A stretch of 20,970 nucleotides of DNA. Source: an uncultured Collinsella sp. (GTDB lineage Bacteria; Actinomycetota; Coriobacteriia; Coriobacteriales; Coriobacteriaceae). Below the pieces are notes generated by a model that was not told the DNA's origin, made no database searches, and worked only from the letters and a program-made list of their open reading frames with translations. The first letter of the stretch is position 1, and the number at the start of each line of letters is the position of its first letter. Of the stretch, positions 14,344-20,970 are shown in pieces. Made by a program: the position numbers and the translations under genes. The DNA lies in NCBI GenBank assembly GCA_934646865.1, contig CAKUEU010000031.1:1-20970 (forward strand), read 5' to 3'.

Positions 14344-15111
14344 CTAGTTGAACTGCTCGCGGTACGCCTTGCAGACCTCATCAACCGGGCCGTCCATGCG
14401 AAGGTCGCCCTTCTCAATCCAAACGGCGCGCTGGCAAATGCGCTCAACCTGCTCCATAGAGTGCGAAACGAATAGAACCGTCACGTCGCCGCTCTGGATA
14501 AAGTGCTGAATACGCGCCTCGCACTTTTGCTGGAAGAACACGTCACCGACGGACAGCGTCTCATCAACGATCAGAATGTCGGGCTCGGTAATCGTGGCGA
14601 TAGCAAAGGCAATGCGCGCGACCATACCCGAGGAGAAGTTCTTGAGCGGCATGTCGACAAAATTCTGCAGTTCAGCGAACTCGATAATGCCGTCAAAGTT
14701 GGCGTCGATGAACTCCTTGGTATAACCGAGCAGCGCGCCGTTCAGGTAAATGTTCTCGCGCGCCGTCAGCTCGGGGTCAAAGCCAGCGCCAAGCTCAATC
14801 AGCGGTGCAATGTTGCCATGTACCTTAACACTGCCCTCGCTGGGCTCAAGCACGCCGGCGATGATCTTGAGCATCGTAGACTTGCCGGAACCATTGGTGC
14901 CCACCAGGCCCACGACCTCGCCGCGATGAATATCAAACGAGATATGCTTGAGCGCCCTAAATTCCTCAAAGAACAGCTCGTGCTTGGCAAGCTTAATGAA
15001 ATACTCCTTGAGGTTGGTCAGCGACTCGGACGCCATGTTAAAGATCATGGTGACGTCGTCGACCTCGACAGCCAGAGGCTGCTCGCTGTAATCAACAACA
15101 GATTCAGTCAT
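14344..15111 (-). CDS. ABC transporter ATP-binding protein, polysaccharide/teichoic acid export type
   Basis: This is the nucleotide-binding subunit of a two-gene exporter. The 255 residues contain Walker A GTNGSGKST (71-79), a signature segment FSSGM (159-163), Walker B ILIVDE (179-184) and the switch histidine in VSHS (217). The segment IELGAGFDPELTARENIYLNG is characteristic of the Wzt/TagH/RfbE subfamily that drives export of lipid-linked glycans. The C-terminal carbohydrate-binding domain of O-antigen-capping Wzt proteins is absent. The ATG at 15111 has AAGGAG 7 bases upstream, overlapping the permease stop. The adjacent GTG at 15114 is too close to that site. The gene lies 11 bases downstream of its permease. 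The substrate is unknown. Confidence 0.93.
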   Translation of the reverse strand: MTESVVDYSEQPLAVEVDDVTMIFNMASESLTNLKEYFIKLAKHELFFEEFRALKHISFDIHRGEVVGLVGTNGSGKSTMLKIIAGVLEPSEGSVKVHGNIAPLIELGAGFDPELTARENIYLNGALLGYTKEFIDANFDGIIEFAELQNFVDMPLKNFSSGMVARIAFAIATITEPDILIVDETLSVGDVFFQQKCEARIQHFIQSGDVTVLFVSHSMEQVERICQRAVWIEKGDLRMDGPVDEVCKAYREQFN

Positions 15112-15122
15112 CACAGCACTCC

Positions 15123-15968
15123 TTAGATATAGAGGATGAACTTGCGCTCGGACTTATGGAACACGGTGTAGCCAATTACAAGCGCAAGAACCGCCCAAGC
15201 GACGCACATACCAAGCGTCAAGAACGAAGGCGTGGTCTGGAACAGGAAGATGTCACGCATGAACTGCAGGTAGTTGTACATAGGGTTCGCATAGACCAGG
15301 ATGCGCACGATATGGGGCATTTGCGCAACGAAGTCGGTCGTCCAGAAGATGGGCGTGATATAGGTCCAAGCCGTGATGACGACACTCCACAGATGCATAA
15401 CGTCTCGGAAGAAGACGGTGAGCGCCGAGAGCATCATGCCCAGGCCCATACAGAAGCACATAAGCAGGAACAGGCACACCGGCAGCAGGATCAGGTGCCA
15501 AGAAGGCATGACGTGGAACCACAGCATAACGATGGCGACGGCAACCAGCGAGAAAGCAAAGTTGACCAGCGAGAAAAGCACTTTCTGCACCGGGAAGACC
15601 CAGCGGTGCACCTTGACCTTCTTAAGAAGCGGAGCCGCGCCCACGATCGACGTCAGCGCCTGGTTCGTAGACTCGGACATGACAGCAAAGGTGACGTTAC
15701 CCACGATCAAGTACAGCGGGTACATCTCGGGCGTAATCGAACCGTTGCGGCCCTGGGCAAAAATCGTCGAGAACACGATGGCCATGACGATCATCATCAG
15801 CAGCGGGTTGAGCACCGACCACGCAACACCCAAAACACTGCGGCGATACTTGATCTTAAAATCCTTGGTAACCAGCTGACGAAGGATAAACGCGTCCTTC
15901 TCAAATTCGTTCTTAGCAAACGTCGCAGGCAGACTGCGAGTTTCTTGTTGCTTTGTCTGATCCGACAC
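15123..15968 (-). CDS. ABC-2 type polysaccharide export permease
   Basis: This is the membrane subunit of the exporter. The 281 residues begin with a polar N-terminus, then the KYRRSVLGVAWSVLNPLLMM segment typical of Wzm/TagG/RfbD-type permeases, and about six membrane helices ending in HKSERKFILYI. These transporters move undecaprenyl-linked polysaccharides or teichoic acids outward. I chose the GTG at 15968, giving MSDQTKQQ, because AGAGGGG lies 8 bases upstream. A longer form from 16028 adds 20 residues with no ribosome binding site. A TATACT box on the minus strand at 16009-16014 may be the -10 of the exporter promoter, although no good -35 is visible. It is divergent from the glycosyltransferase operon across 161 bases. 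Confidence 0.93.
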   Translation of the reverse strand: MSDQTKQQETRSLPATFAKNEFEKDAFILRQLVTKDFKIKYRRSVLGVAWSVLNPLLMMIVMAIVFSTIFAQGRNGSITPEMYPLYLIVGNVTFAVMSESTNQALTSIVGAAPLLKKVKVHRWVFPVQKVLFSLVNFAFSLVAVAIVMLWFHVMPSWHLILLPVCLFLLMCFCMGLGMMLSALTVFFRDVMHLWSVVITAWTYITPIFWTTDFVAQMPHIVRILVYANPMYNYLQFMRDIFLFQTTPSFLTLGMCVAWAVLALVIGYTVFHKSERKFILYI

Positions 15969-16070
15969 GGATGCAACCCCTCTTACTCGTAATCGTTGAC
16001 AAACGAACAGTATAGACCCGACGGCCAAGCAAACGATTCGCGCAACAAAACTGGAAAACTAACCCACATC

Positions 16071-16099
16071 TTAGGATGCCAGGCGCGAACGGCTATACT
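16071..16099 (+). promoter_or_regulatory. Putative promoter of the glycosyltransferase operon
   Basis: TATACT (16094-16099) stands 17 bases after a weak -35, TTAGGA (16071-16076). Transcription would start near 16106, leaving a leader of about 24 bases with AAAGGAG before the GTG start at 16130. It is back to back with a TATACT on the other strand at 16009-16014, so the exporter and the glycosyltransferases may share control. Confidence 0.5.
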
Positions 16100-16129
16100 T
16101 TCAGAGATTGAAATTCAAAGGAGCATTGA

Positions 16130-17092
16130 GTGAATTCTGAATCCATCGCCGTCATTATCCCCTGCTACAACGAAGCCCTCACGATCGGTAAGGTCATCGA
16201 CGACTTTCACCGCGAGCTTCCGCAGGCGACGGTTTATGTCTATGACAATAACTCGTCGGACGATACCTCGCGCATCGCAACAGAACACGGCGCGACGGTC
16301 CGCTTTGAGCCCCGTCAGGGCAAAGGCAACGTCTGCCGCCAGATGTTTCGCGATATCGATGCCGACTGCTATCTGATGGTCGACGGCGACGACACCTACC
16401 CCGCCGAGGCGGCCAAGGCCCTTTGCGAGCCCATCCTCAACGGCACGGCCGACATGACCGTGGGCGACCGCCTTTCCAACGGCACGTACGCCGAGGAAAA
16501 CAAGCGCGCCTTCCACGGCTTTGGAAACAACCTGGTACGCACCATGATCAAGTGGATCTATGGCTACAGCTTCGATGACGTCATGACCGGTTACCGCGCC
16601 ATGAGCCGCCCATTTGTCAAAACCTTCCCTGTGCTTTCCGAGGGCTTTCAGATCGAAACCGAGCTCTCGATTCACGCCGTCGACCACCGCTGGCGCATTA
16701 AAGATGTGCCCATCGAGTACCGCGACCGTCCGGAAGGCTCCGAGTCCAAGCTCAACACCGTCAGCGACGGTATCAAAGTCGTCGCGATGATCGGCACGCT
16801 GTTCAAGGACTACCGCCCGCTGAAGTTCTTCACCCTTGTCGCGATTCTATTCGCGCTTATCGGCCTCGCCCTGGGCATGCCCATCGTTGTCGAGTATTTC
16901 CAGACCGGCCTCGTCCCACGCTTCCCCACCGCCATGCTCGCCGCCTCGTTTATGTTCCTGTGCGGTCTGAGCCTCGCTACTGGATTCATCCTCGACTCCG
17001 TGGCAAAGGTCGAAAAAAAGCAATGGGAAGTCAACGTGTACAGCAGATACGCCTTCGATGACTATCGCGGCGACAAAACGAACGAGAGGTAA
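16130..17092 (+). CDS. Family 2 glycosyltransferase with C-terminal membrane segments
   Basis: The 320-residue protein has a GT-A fold start (VIIPCYNEALTIG, 8-20), a YVYDNNSSD nucleotide-sugar segment and the metal-binding DGDD (85-88). It continues with MTGYRAMS and a C-terminal pair of hydrophobic helices (about 225-290). Proteins of this shape transfer sugars from nucleotide donors to polyprenyl phosphate or growing glycans at the inner membrane face. The exact donor and acceptor cannot be read from sequence. The start is GTG, with AAAGGAG 6 bases upstream. It is the first gene of a three-gene operon and is followed after 6 bases by a second GT2 gene. Confidence 0.9.
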   Translation: MNSESIAVIIPCYNEALTIGKVIDDFHRELPQATVYVYDNNSSDDTSRIATEHGATVRFEPRQGKGNVCRQMFRDIDADCYLMVDGDDTYPAEAAKALCEPILNGTADMTVGDRLSNGTYAEENKRAFHGFGNNLVRTMIKWIYGYSFDDVMTGYRAMSRPFVKTFPVLSEGFQIETELSIHAVDHRWRIKDVPIEYRDRPEGSESKLNTVSDGIKVVAMIGTLFKDYRPLKFFTLVAILFALIGLALGMPIVVEYFQTGLVPRFPTAMLAASFMFLCGLSLATGFILDSVAKVEKKQWEVNVYSRYAFDDYRGDKTNER

Positions 17093-17098
17093 ATCGCT

Positions 17099-18067
17099 AT
17101 GCCGCTCATTTCCATCGTCGTTCCGTGCTACAACGAGCAGGAATCGCTTCCGATCTTTCTCAAAGAGCTCGACGGCGTTGTCCATGCCATGACGCAAACG
17201 CACCCCGATATTTCATTCGAAGCGGCCCTCATCGACGATGGCTCAGTGGACGCAACGCTCACCGTCATGAAAGGCGAGGCCGCGGCATCGCATCCTTATG
17301 CCATCCACTGGTACTCCTTCTCGCGCAACTTTGGCAAGGAGGCAGCACTGCTCGCCGGACTCCAGCATGCAAGGGGCGACTATGTCGCCACCATGGATGC
17401 CGACATGCAGGACCCGCCCTCGCTCCTGCCGCAAATGTACGAGATCCTGCAAACCGAAGACTACGACAACGTCGCCACACGCAGGACTACCCGCGAAGGC
17501 GAGCCTCCCATCAGGTCGTTCTGCGCCCGCATGTTCTACAAGATCATCAATCGCATTTCCAAGGCCGACATCGTCGACGGAGCACGCGATTTTAGGCTCA
17601 TGAAGCGCCCCATGGTCAACGCCATCATCTCCATGGGCGAATACAACCGATTCTCTAAGGGCATTTACGGCTGGGTCGGCTTTAAAACCAAGTGGCTCCC
17701 TTACGTAAACGTCAACCGCGTTGCCGGCGAGACCAAGTGGAGCTTTTGGTCACTGCTCCTCTATTCCATCGATGGCATCGTCGCGTTCTCTACGGCGCCA
17801 CTCTCCCTTGCCGCCCTCACGGGCATCATATTCTGCCTCATCGCCATTCTGGGATTCATCGTTATCCTAGTCAAAACGCTTGTATGGGGTGACCCTGTCG
17901 GCGGATGGCCCTCCCTCGCCTGCCTCATTACGCTGTTTGGCGGCATGCAGCTTCTGTGCCTGGGAATTATCGGCGAATACCTGGCAAAAGCCTATTTGGA
18001 AACCAAGAGGCGCCCCATCTATATCGTTCGCGAGTCCAACGAGGATTCTGATGACACGGTCCAATAA
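17099..18067 (+). CDS. Polyprenyl-phosphate glycosyltransferase, GtrB/CsbB-like
   Basis: The 322 residues have the layout of bactoprenol-phosphate sugar synthases: ISIVVPCYNEQESL (4-17), IDDGSVD (45-51), SRNFGKEAALLAGL (75-88), DADMQDPP (100-107), DGARDFRL, FSKGIYGWVGF and two C-terminal membrane helices (about 230-300). Such enzymes load a sugar onto undecaprenyl phosphate. The lipid is flipped and used by a membrane-embedded transferase, here most likely the overlapping YfhO-family gene, as with csbB-yfhO in Bacillus subtilis. The ATG at 17099 has GAGAGG about 10 bases upstream, and the 3' end overlaps the next gene by 17 bases. Confidence 0.92.
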   Translation: MPLISIVVPCYNEQESLPIFLKELDGVVHAMTQTHPDISFEAALIDDGSVDATLTVMKGEAAASHPYAIHWYSFSRNFGKEAALLAGLQHARGDYVATMDADMQDPPSLLPQMYEILQTEDYDNVATRRTTREGEPPIRSFCARMFYKIINRISKADIVDGARDFRLMKRPMVNAIISMGEYNRFSKGIYGWVGFKTKWLPYVNVNRVAGETKWSFWSLLLYSIDGIVAFSTAPLSLAALTGIIFCLIAILGFIVILVKTLVWGDPVGGWPSLACLITLFGGMQLLCLGIIGEYLAKAYLETKRRPIYIVRESNEDSDDTVQ

Positions 18068-20459
18068 CAGCACGCTCAAGAACGTTGCGTTTTACGCTGC
18101 CTGCTTCACGTTTTCCATCGCGCTCTTTGTTGCGCTTGCCATAGCAGGGCATGTCTATCCCTTTGGCGACAACTCGTTTCTCACCAACGACCTAAAGTAC
18201 CAATACATCGACTTCTTTGCGTGGTTCCGACGCGTCCTTTTGGGCGAAGCGAACCTTCGCTATTCCTTTTCCCAGGGACTCGGCATGAACACTTGGGGGC
18301 TCTATAGCTACTACCTCGCGAGTCCCTTCAACCTGCTCTGCATGTTGTTTCCCGCAGACAAGCTCACGCTCTTTGTCTTTGTCATCACCGCGCTCAAGCT
18401 CGGATGCATCCATATCAGCAGCGCTTGGTATGTGCAAAAGCGCTTTGGCTTATCCAAGTCCGCGGCATTCCTGCTTTCCGCGTCGTTCACGTTTTGCAGC
18501 TGGACCGTCAGCAACCTGCGCAACCCGCTCTGGATCGATTGTCTGATTCTGCTTCCCATTTGCGCCTACGGTTGTTACGAGCTCATCCGCGAGCAGCGCA
18601 TGGCGCGACTTGTCATCGCCACGGCGCTGAACGTCATGTTCTGCTGGTATACGGCGTACATCAGCATCCTGTTCCTCTGCATCTTCGTGCTGGCCGAATT
18701 TATCGATTACGTTGCCGTGGAAGGTTTTAGTTGGAAGCTCATGGTCGACCGAGCGCTGCGATTCGCCGGCACCATCGTGCTTGGGCTGCTACTGTCCGCT
18801 TGGACTTTTTTGCCGACCATCCTTGCCATGTCCAAGGGCGGCCCCGTCCTGGCCCTCGGGCCGCTGCTCAAGACGAGCCTCAAGTCGCTCATCAGGGGCT
18901 TTCTCCCCGGCATGTGGGTGAACAACGATAATACGCCGCAGTTCTATTGCGGCGTCATCATGATGCTGCTCGCAGTGAGCCTGCTGTTTAACCGCACGGT
19001 TTCAATCAAGACGCGCATCGCAACACTTGCCGTCACGATAATCCTGGTCGCCAGCTCCGTTTTGAGCCCGCTTGAGTACGTCTGGTGCGGCATGCGCGTG
19101 CCCAACGGATTCTATTCGCGCACGGCTTTCTTGCTGAGCTTCTTTGCGCTGTGGGCAGCGGGCTATACCCTGCGGGCGCTCAAGGACCACCCCAAATTGT
19201 GCCGAGCATCTCGTCCCGCAGTCATCCTGCCCCTCTTGGCACTTACAACCATTGAGCTGTTCGCCAACGCCCATAGCATGTGGAACCAGCTGTACGCAGG
19301 CTATTCCGAGGACAATAACAGCACCTACGTCGCCACCGCAACAAGCACTGTCAAGGCGATTCAGGACGACGACCCAGCACCGTTCTATCGCATTGACCGC
19401 ACGACCACGCGAGTCGATAGCGCCGCGCTCAACGAAGGCTTGGCGTTCGGGTACGATCAGCTATCTTCGTATTCGTCTGCTAACAACCCGCAGGCCATCG
19501 CGCTGCTCAACCCCCTTGGGTACAGCAGTGTGGGCGAGTTTTCGACCCGCTATGCCGAGCCGATTCTGGCTGTCGACGCGCTACTGGGAGTCAAGTACGC
19601 CATTGCCGAGCAAGCGCCCGCAGGATACGTGACAATACCGAAGCCAGGCGACACAGCAAGCGCCGTGTACGAGAACCCCTATGCTCTCAGCCTTGGTATC
19701 GCGGCTTCCAAAGACATTCAAAACTGCACGCTGGAGGGTGAGAATCCCTTCGAGAAGCAAAACGACCTGTATAGCAAAATCCTCGGCCACAAGGTTGAGC
19801 TCTACACCGAGATTGACGCCGCGAAAACGGCGGACAGCCAGGACGCAAAGCAGTGGAGCGTCACCGTGCCGGCAGGGTCAATCGGCTATCTCTACATCAA
19901 TAAAGATGCGAATGCCGGCAGCTATTGGCCCATTGCCCTCACTATTGACCAGCGAACGATTAATAACGAAGCCTGGCGATTCGACAACAATATCCGCCAA
20001 ATTGCATATGCATCGGACGCCCCAAGCCAACACACGGTGTCAATCGAAGTCGCGGAGGGCTATACCGATATGCCCCAAGACAATGAGCCGGTCTTTTACG
20101 CCCTCAATCTGGACGTTTTCGAGCAGATTATTAACGAGCTTAAGACGAGCGAATTTGTTCCGACGGTTTTTGAGGACGGAAGGATCGAAGGCGAGTATAC
20201 CGCCAAGGATGACGGCAACCTGCTGCTGAGCGTTCCGTACGATGAGGGCTGGAACGTAACGGTAAACGGAACCGCCGCAGAACTAACGCCCGCCGCCGAT
20301 AAGGGTTTGTCATCCCTGAACATGCAGAAAGGCTCGAATAGGATCGTGATGACCTACAAGACTCCGGGCGCCCTTGCGGGGCTTGCAGTGAGTCTGGCGA
20401 CCGCCGCCGCCCTTGTTGCAGCGGGGCTATTCACCAGGCATAAGAAAAGCCGCCGTTAA
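18051..20459 (+). CDS. YfhO-family multi-pass membrane protein, probable GT-C glycosyltransferase
   Basis: The 802-residue protein begins with a membrane helix (about 10-30) followed by an outside loop containing NDLKYQYIDFFAWF, the acidic motif characteristic of YfhO proteins. There are then a dozen or so membrane helices, a large extracytoplasmic domain (about 420-765) containing SVPYDEGWNVTVNG, and a final helix before RHKKSRR. YfhO proteins are thought to transfer a sugar from a polyprenyl-phosphate donor to wall polymers such as lipoteichoic acid. The actual acceptor here is unknown. The ATG at 18051 has GAGGA 6 bases upstream and overlaps the GtrB/CsbB-like gene, implying coupled synthesis of the two partners. 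In-frame codons upstream (from 17880) overlap that gene extensively and are rejected. Confidence 0.9.
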   Translation: MTRSNNSTLKNVAFYAACFTFSIALFVALAIAGHVYPFGDNSFLTNDLKYQYIDFFAWFRRVLLGEANLRYSFSQGLGMNTWGLYSYYLASPFNLLCMLFPADKLTLFVFVITALKLGCIHISSAWYVQKRFGLSKSAAFLLSASFTFCSWTVSNLRNPLWIDCLILLPICAYGCYELIREQRMARLVIATALNVMFCWYTAYISILFLCIFVLAEFIDYVAVEGFSWKLMVDRALRFAGTIVLGLLLSAWTFLPTILAMSKGGPVLALGPLLKTSLKSLIRGFLPGMWVNNDNTPQFYCGVIMMLLAVSLLFNRTVSIKTRIATLAVTIILVASSVLSPLEYVWCGMRVPNGFYSRTAFLLSFFALWAAGYTLRALKDHPKLCRASRPAVILPLLALTTIELFANAHSMWNQLYAGYSEDNNSTYVATATSTVKAIQDDDPAPFYRIDRTTTRVDSAALNEGLAFGYDQLSSYSSANNPQAIALLNPLGYSSVGEFSTRYAEPILAVDALLGVKYAIAEQAPAGYVTIPKPGDTASAVYENPYALSLGIAASKDIQNCTLEGENPFEKQNDLYSKILGHKVELYTEIDAAKTADSQDAKQWSVTVPAGSIGYLYINKDANAGSYWPIALTIDQRTINNEAWRFDNNIRQIAYASDAPSQHTVSIEVAEGYTDMPQDNEPVFYALNLDVFEQIINELKTSEFVPTVFEDGRIEGEYTAKDDGNLLLSVPYDEGWNVTVNGTAAELTPAADKGLSSLNMQKGSNRIVMTYKTPGALAGLAVSLATAAALVAAGLFTRHKKSRR

Positions 20460-20474
20460 AGAACGGCGGCTTTT
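20445..20474. terminator. Bidirectional rho-independent terminator
   Basis: A perfect 13-base stem, AAAAGCCGCCGTT (20445-20457) with AACGGCGGCTTTT (20462-20474), closes the loop AAAG. The A tract on one side and T tract on the other make it work on both strands. It overlaps the stop codon of the YfhO-family gene and lies 22 bases from the end of the convergent rhamnose gene. Confidence 0.9.
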
Positions 20475-20496
20475 ACTCTCGAAAAGTTATTAGCGG

Positions 20497-20970
20497 CTAG
20501 AGCGTCTTGAGGTAATCCCCCAGCTCTTTCTCCCAGTCGGGCATGTGGAAGCCGGCGGACTCGAGCTTGGACAGGTCGAGCGCGGAGTGGACCGGGCGCG
20601 GGGCGATGGGGCCCTCGGCGCTCGCGTAGTAGTCGGCGGTGCTGACCGGCACGACCTTCCCGCCGTTGCCGTTGGCCGCCTCGAAGACGGCGCGGGCGAT
20701 GTCGGCCCAGGACTTCACGGCGCCGGAGCCGGTGCAGCCGTAGGTGCCGTAGGGGGCGTGCGTCCCCAGCACGTGGAAGATGGCGGCTGCCATGTCGCGC
20801 GTGAAGGTCAGGCGGCCCAGCTGGTCGTCCACCACGGTGATCTGCTCGAGCTTGTCCTCGGGGTCGGCGACGCGGTCGGACAGCCCCCTCATGGTCTTGA
20901 CGAAGTTGTGCCCCTCGCCGATGACCCAGGAGCTGCGCATGATGTAGTGGCGCGGGCACCCGGCCACGGC
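20497..20970 (-). CDS. rfbD: dTDP-4-dehydrorhamnose reductase, C-terminal part (runs off the window)
   Basis: The visible 157 residues are the C-terminal half of an RmlD/RfbD reductase, the last step of dTDP-L-rhamnose synthesis. Recognisable family segments are IMRSSWVIGEGHNFVKTM, VVDDQLGRLTFTRDMA (near-family VNDQ.G.PT.T.D), APRPVHSALDLSKLES and a short helical end. The reading frame stays open to the last base, so the GTG at 20967 is not the true start. The N-terminal nucleotide-binding part and the Tyr-Lys catalytic pair lie outside. In some actinobacteria this domain is fused to the RmlC epimerase, which cannot be tested here. Codons end almost only in G or C, unlike the adjacent YfhO-family gene. 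Rhamnose supply fits the surface-glycan neighbourhood. Confidence 0.9.
   Translation of the reverse strand, partial: AVAGCPRHYIMRSSWVIGEGHNFVKTMRGLSDRVADPEDKLEQITVVDDQLGRLTFTRDMAAAIFHVLGTHAPYGTYGCTGSGAVKSWADIARAVFEAANGNGGKVVPVSTADYYASAEGPIAPRPVHSALDLSKLESAGFHMPDWEKELGDYLKTL

Noticed and set aside
17880..18050. Upstream extension of the YfhO-family gene
   Set aside because: It overlaps the 3' part of the preceding glycosyltransferase in another frame and has no ribosome binding site. The ATG at 18051 has one and fits the family N-terminus.
1..20970. CRISPR array, insertion sequence, prophage or toxin-antitoxin pair
   Set aside because: No regularly spaced direct repeats, transposase, integrase or phage-type genes were found. 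Every substantial coding region is assigned to a housekeeping, transport or envelope function or left as a single unknown.

Overview
The window looks like chromosome of a high-G+C Gram-positive gut bacterium of the class Coriobacteriia, most likely Collinsella or a close relative. This is an inference from the G+C-rich coding bias, the aroE-aroK fusion, the gene content and the GGGACGGGG-type intergenic palindromes. It was not confirmed by any search.

Layout. (1) 1-1266, minus: the first five codons of an unidentified gene with its promoter, then a zinc-ribbon, single-pass membrane protein. (2) 1361-1470: a paired palindromic repeat. (3) 1484-4225, minus: a large CtpE-like cation P-type ATPase with a strongly basic C-terminal tail, lying just downstream of tRNA-Arg(CCG) and its terminator. 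(4) 4486-13088, plus: a complete aromatic amino acid locus, aroF-tyrA-aroB-aroA-aroC-[palindrome]-pheA-aroEK-[hairpin]-aroQ, with a terminator-like hairpin and a small ORF in the aroF leader. (5) 13151-14289, minus: a membrane acyltransferase downstream of tRNA-Arg(UCU) and its terminator. (6) 14344-15968, minus: a two-gene polysaccharide-type ABC exporter. (7) 16130-20459, plus: two family-2 glycosyltransferases and a YfhO-family multi-pass membrane protein, divergent from the exporter. (8) 20497-20970, minus: the C-terminal part of a dTDP-4-dehydrorhamnose reductase that runs off the window.

How the genes work together. Block 4 encodes every step from erythrose-4-phosphate plus phosphoenolpyruvate to chorismate: DAHP synthase, dehydroquinate synthase, type II dehydroquinase, shikimate dehydrogenase and kinase in one polypeptide, EPSP synthase and chorismate synthase. 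It also encodes both terminal branches, TyrA and a chorismate mutase-prephenate dehydratase. Only an aminotransferase is missing. The sole chorismate mutase visible is the N-terminal domain of PheA, so TyrA probably depends on it for prephenate. Blocks 5-8 form a cell-envelope neighbourhood: O-acylation, export of a lipid-linked glycan, polyprenol-phosphate sugar synthesis, extracytoplasmic sugar transfer and rhamnose precursor supply.

The least ordinary signals are three intergenic palindromes with a conserved GGGAC(G/A)GG core and locus-specific stems, two of them inside the aro locus; the aroF leader; the GT2-GT2-YfhO set beside an ABC exporter; and the ATPase tail. No CRISPR array, insertion sequence, phage gene or rRNA was seen.
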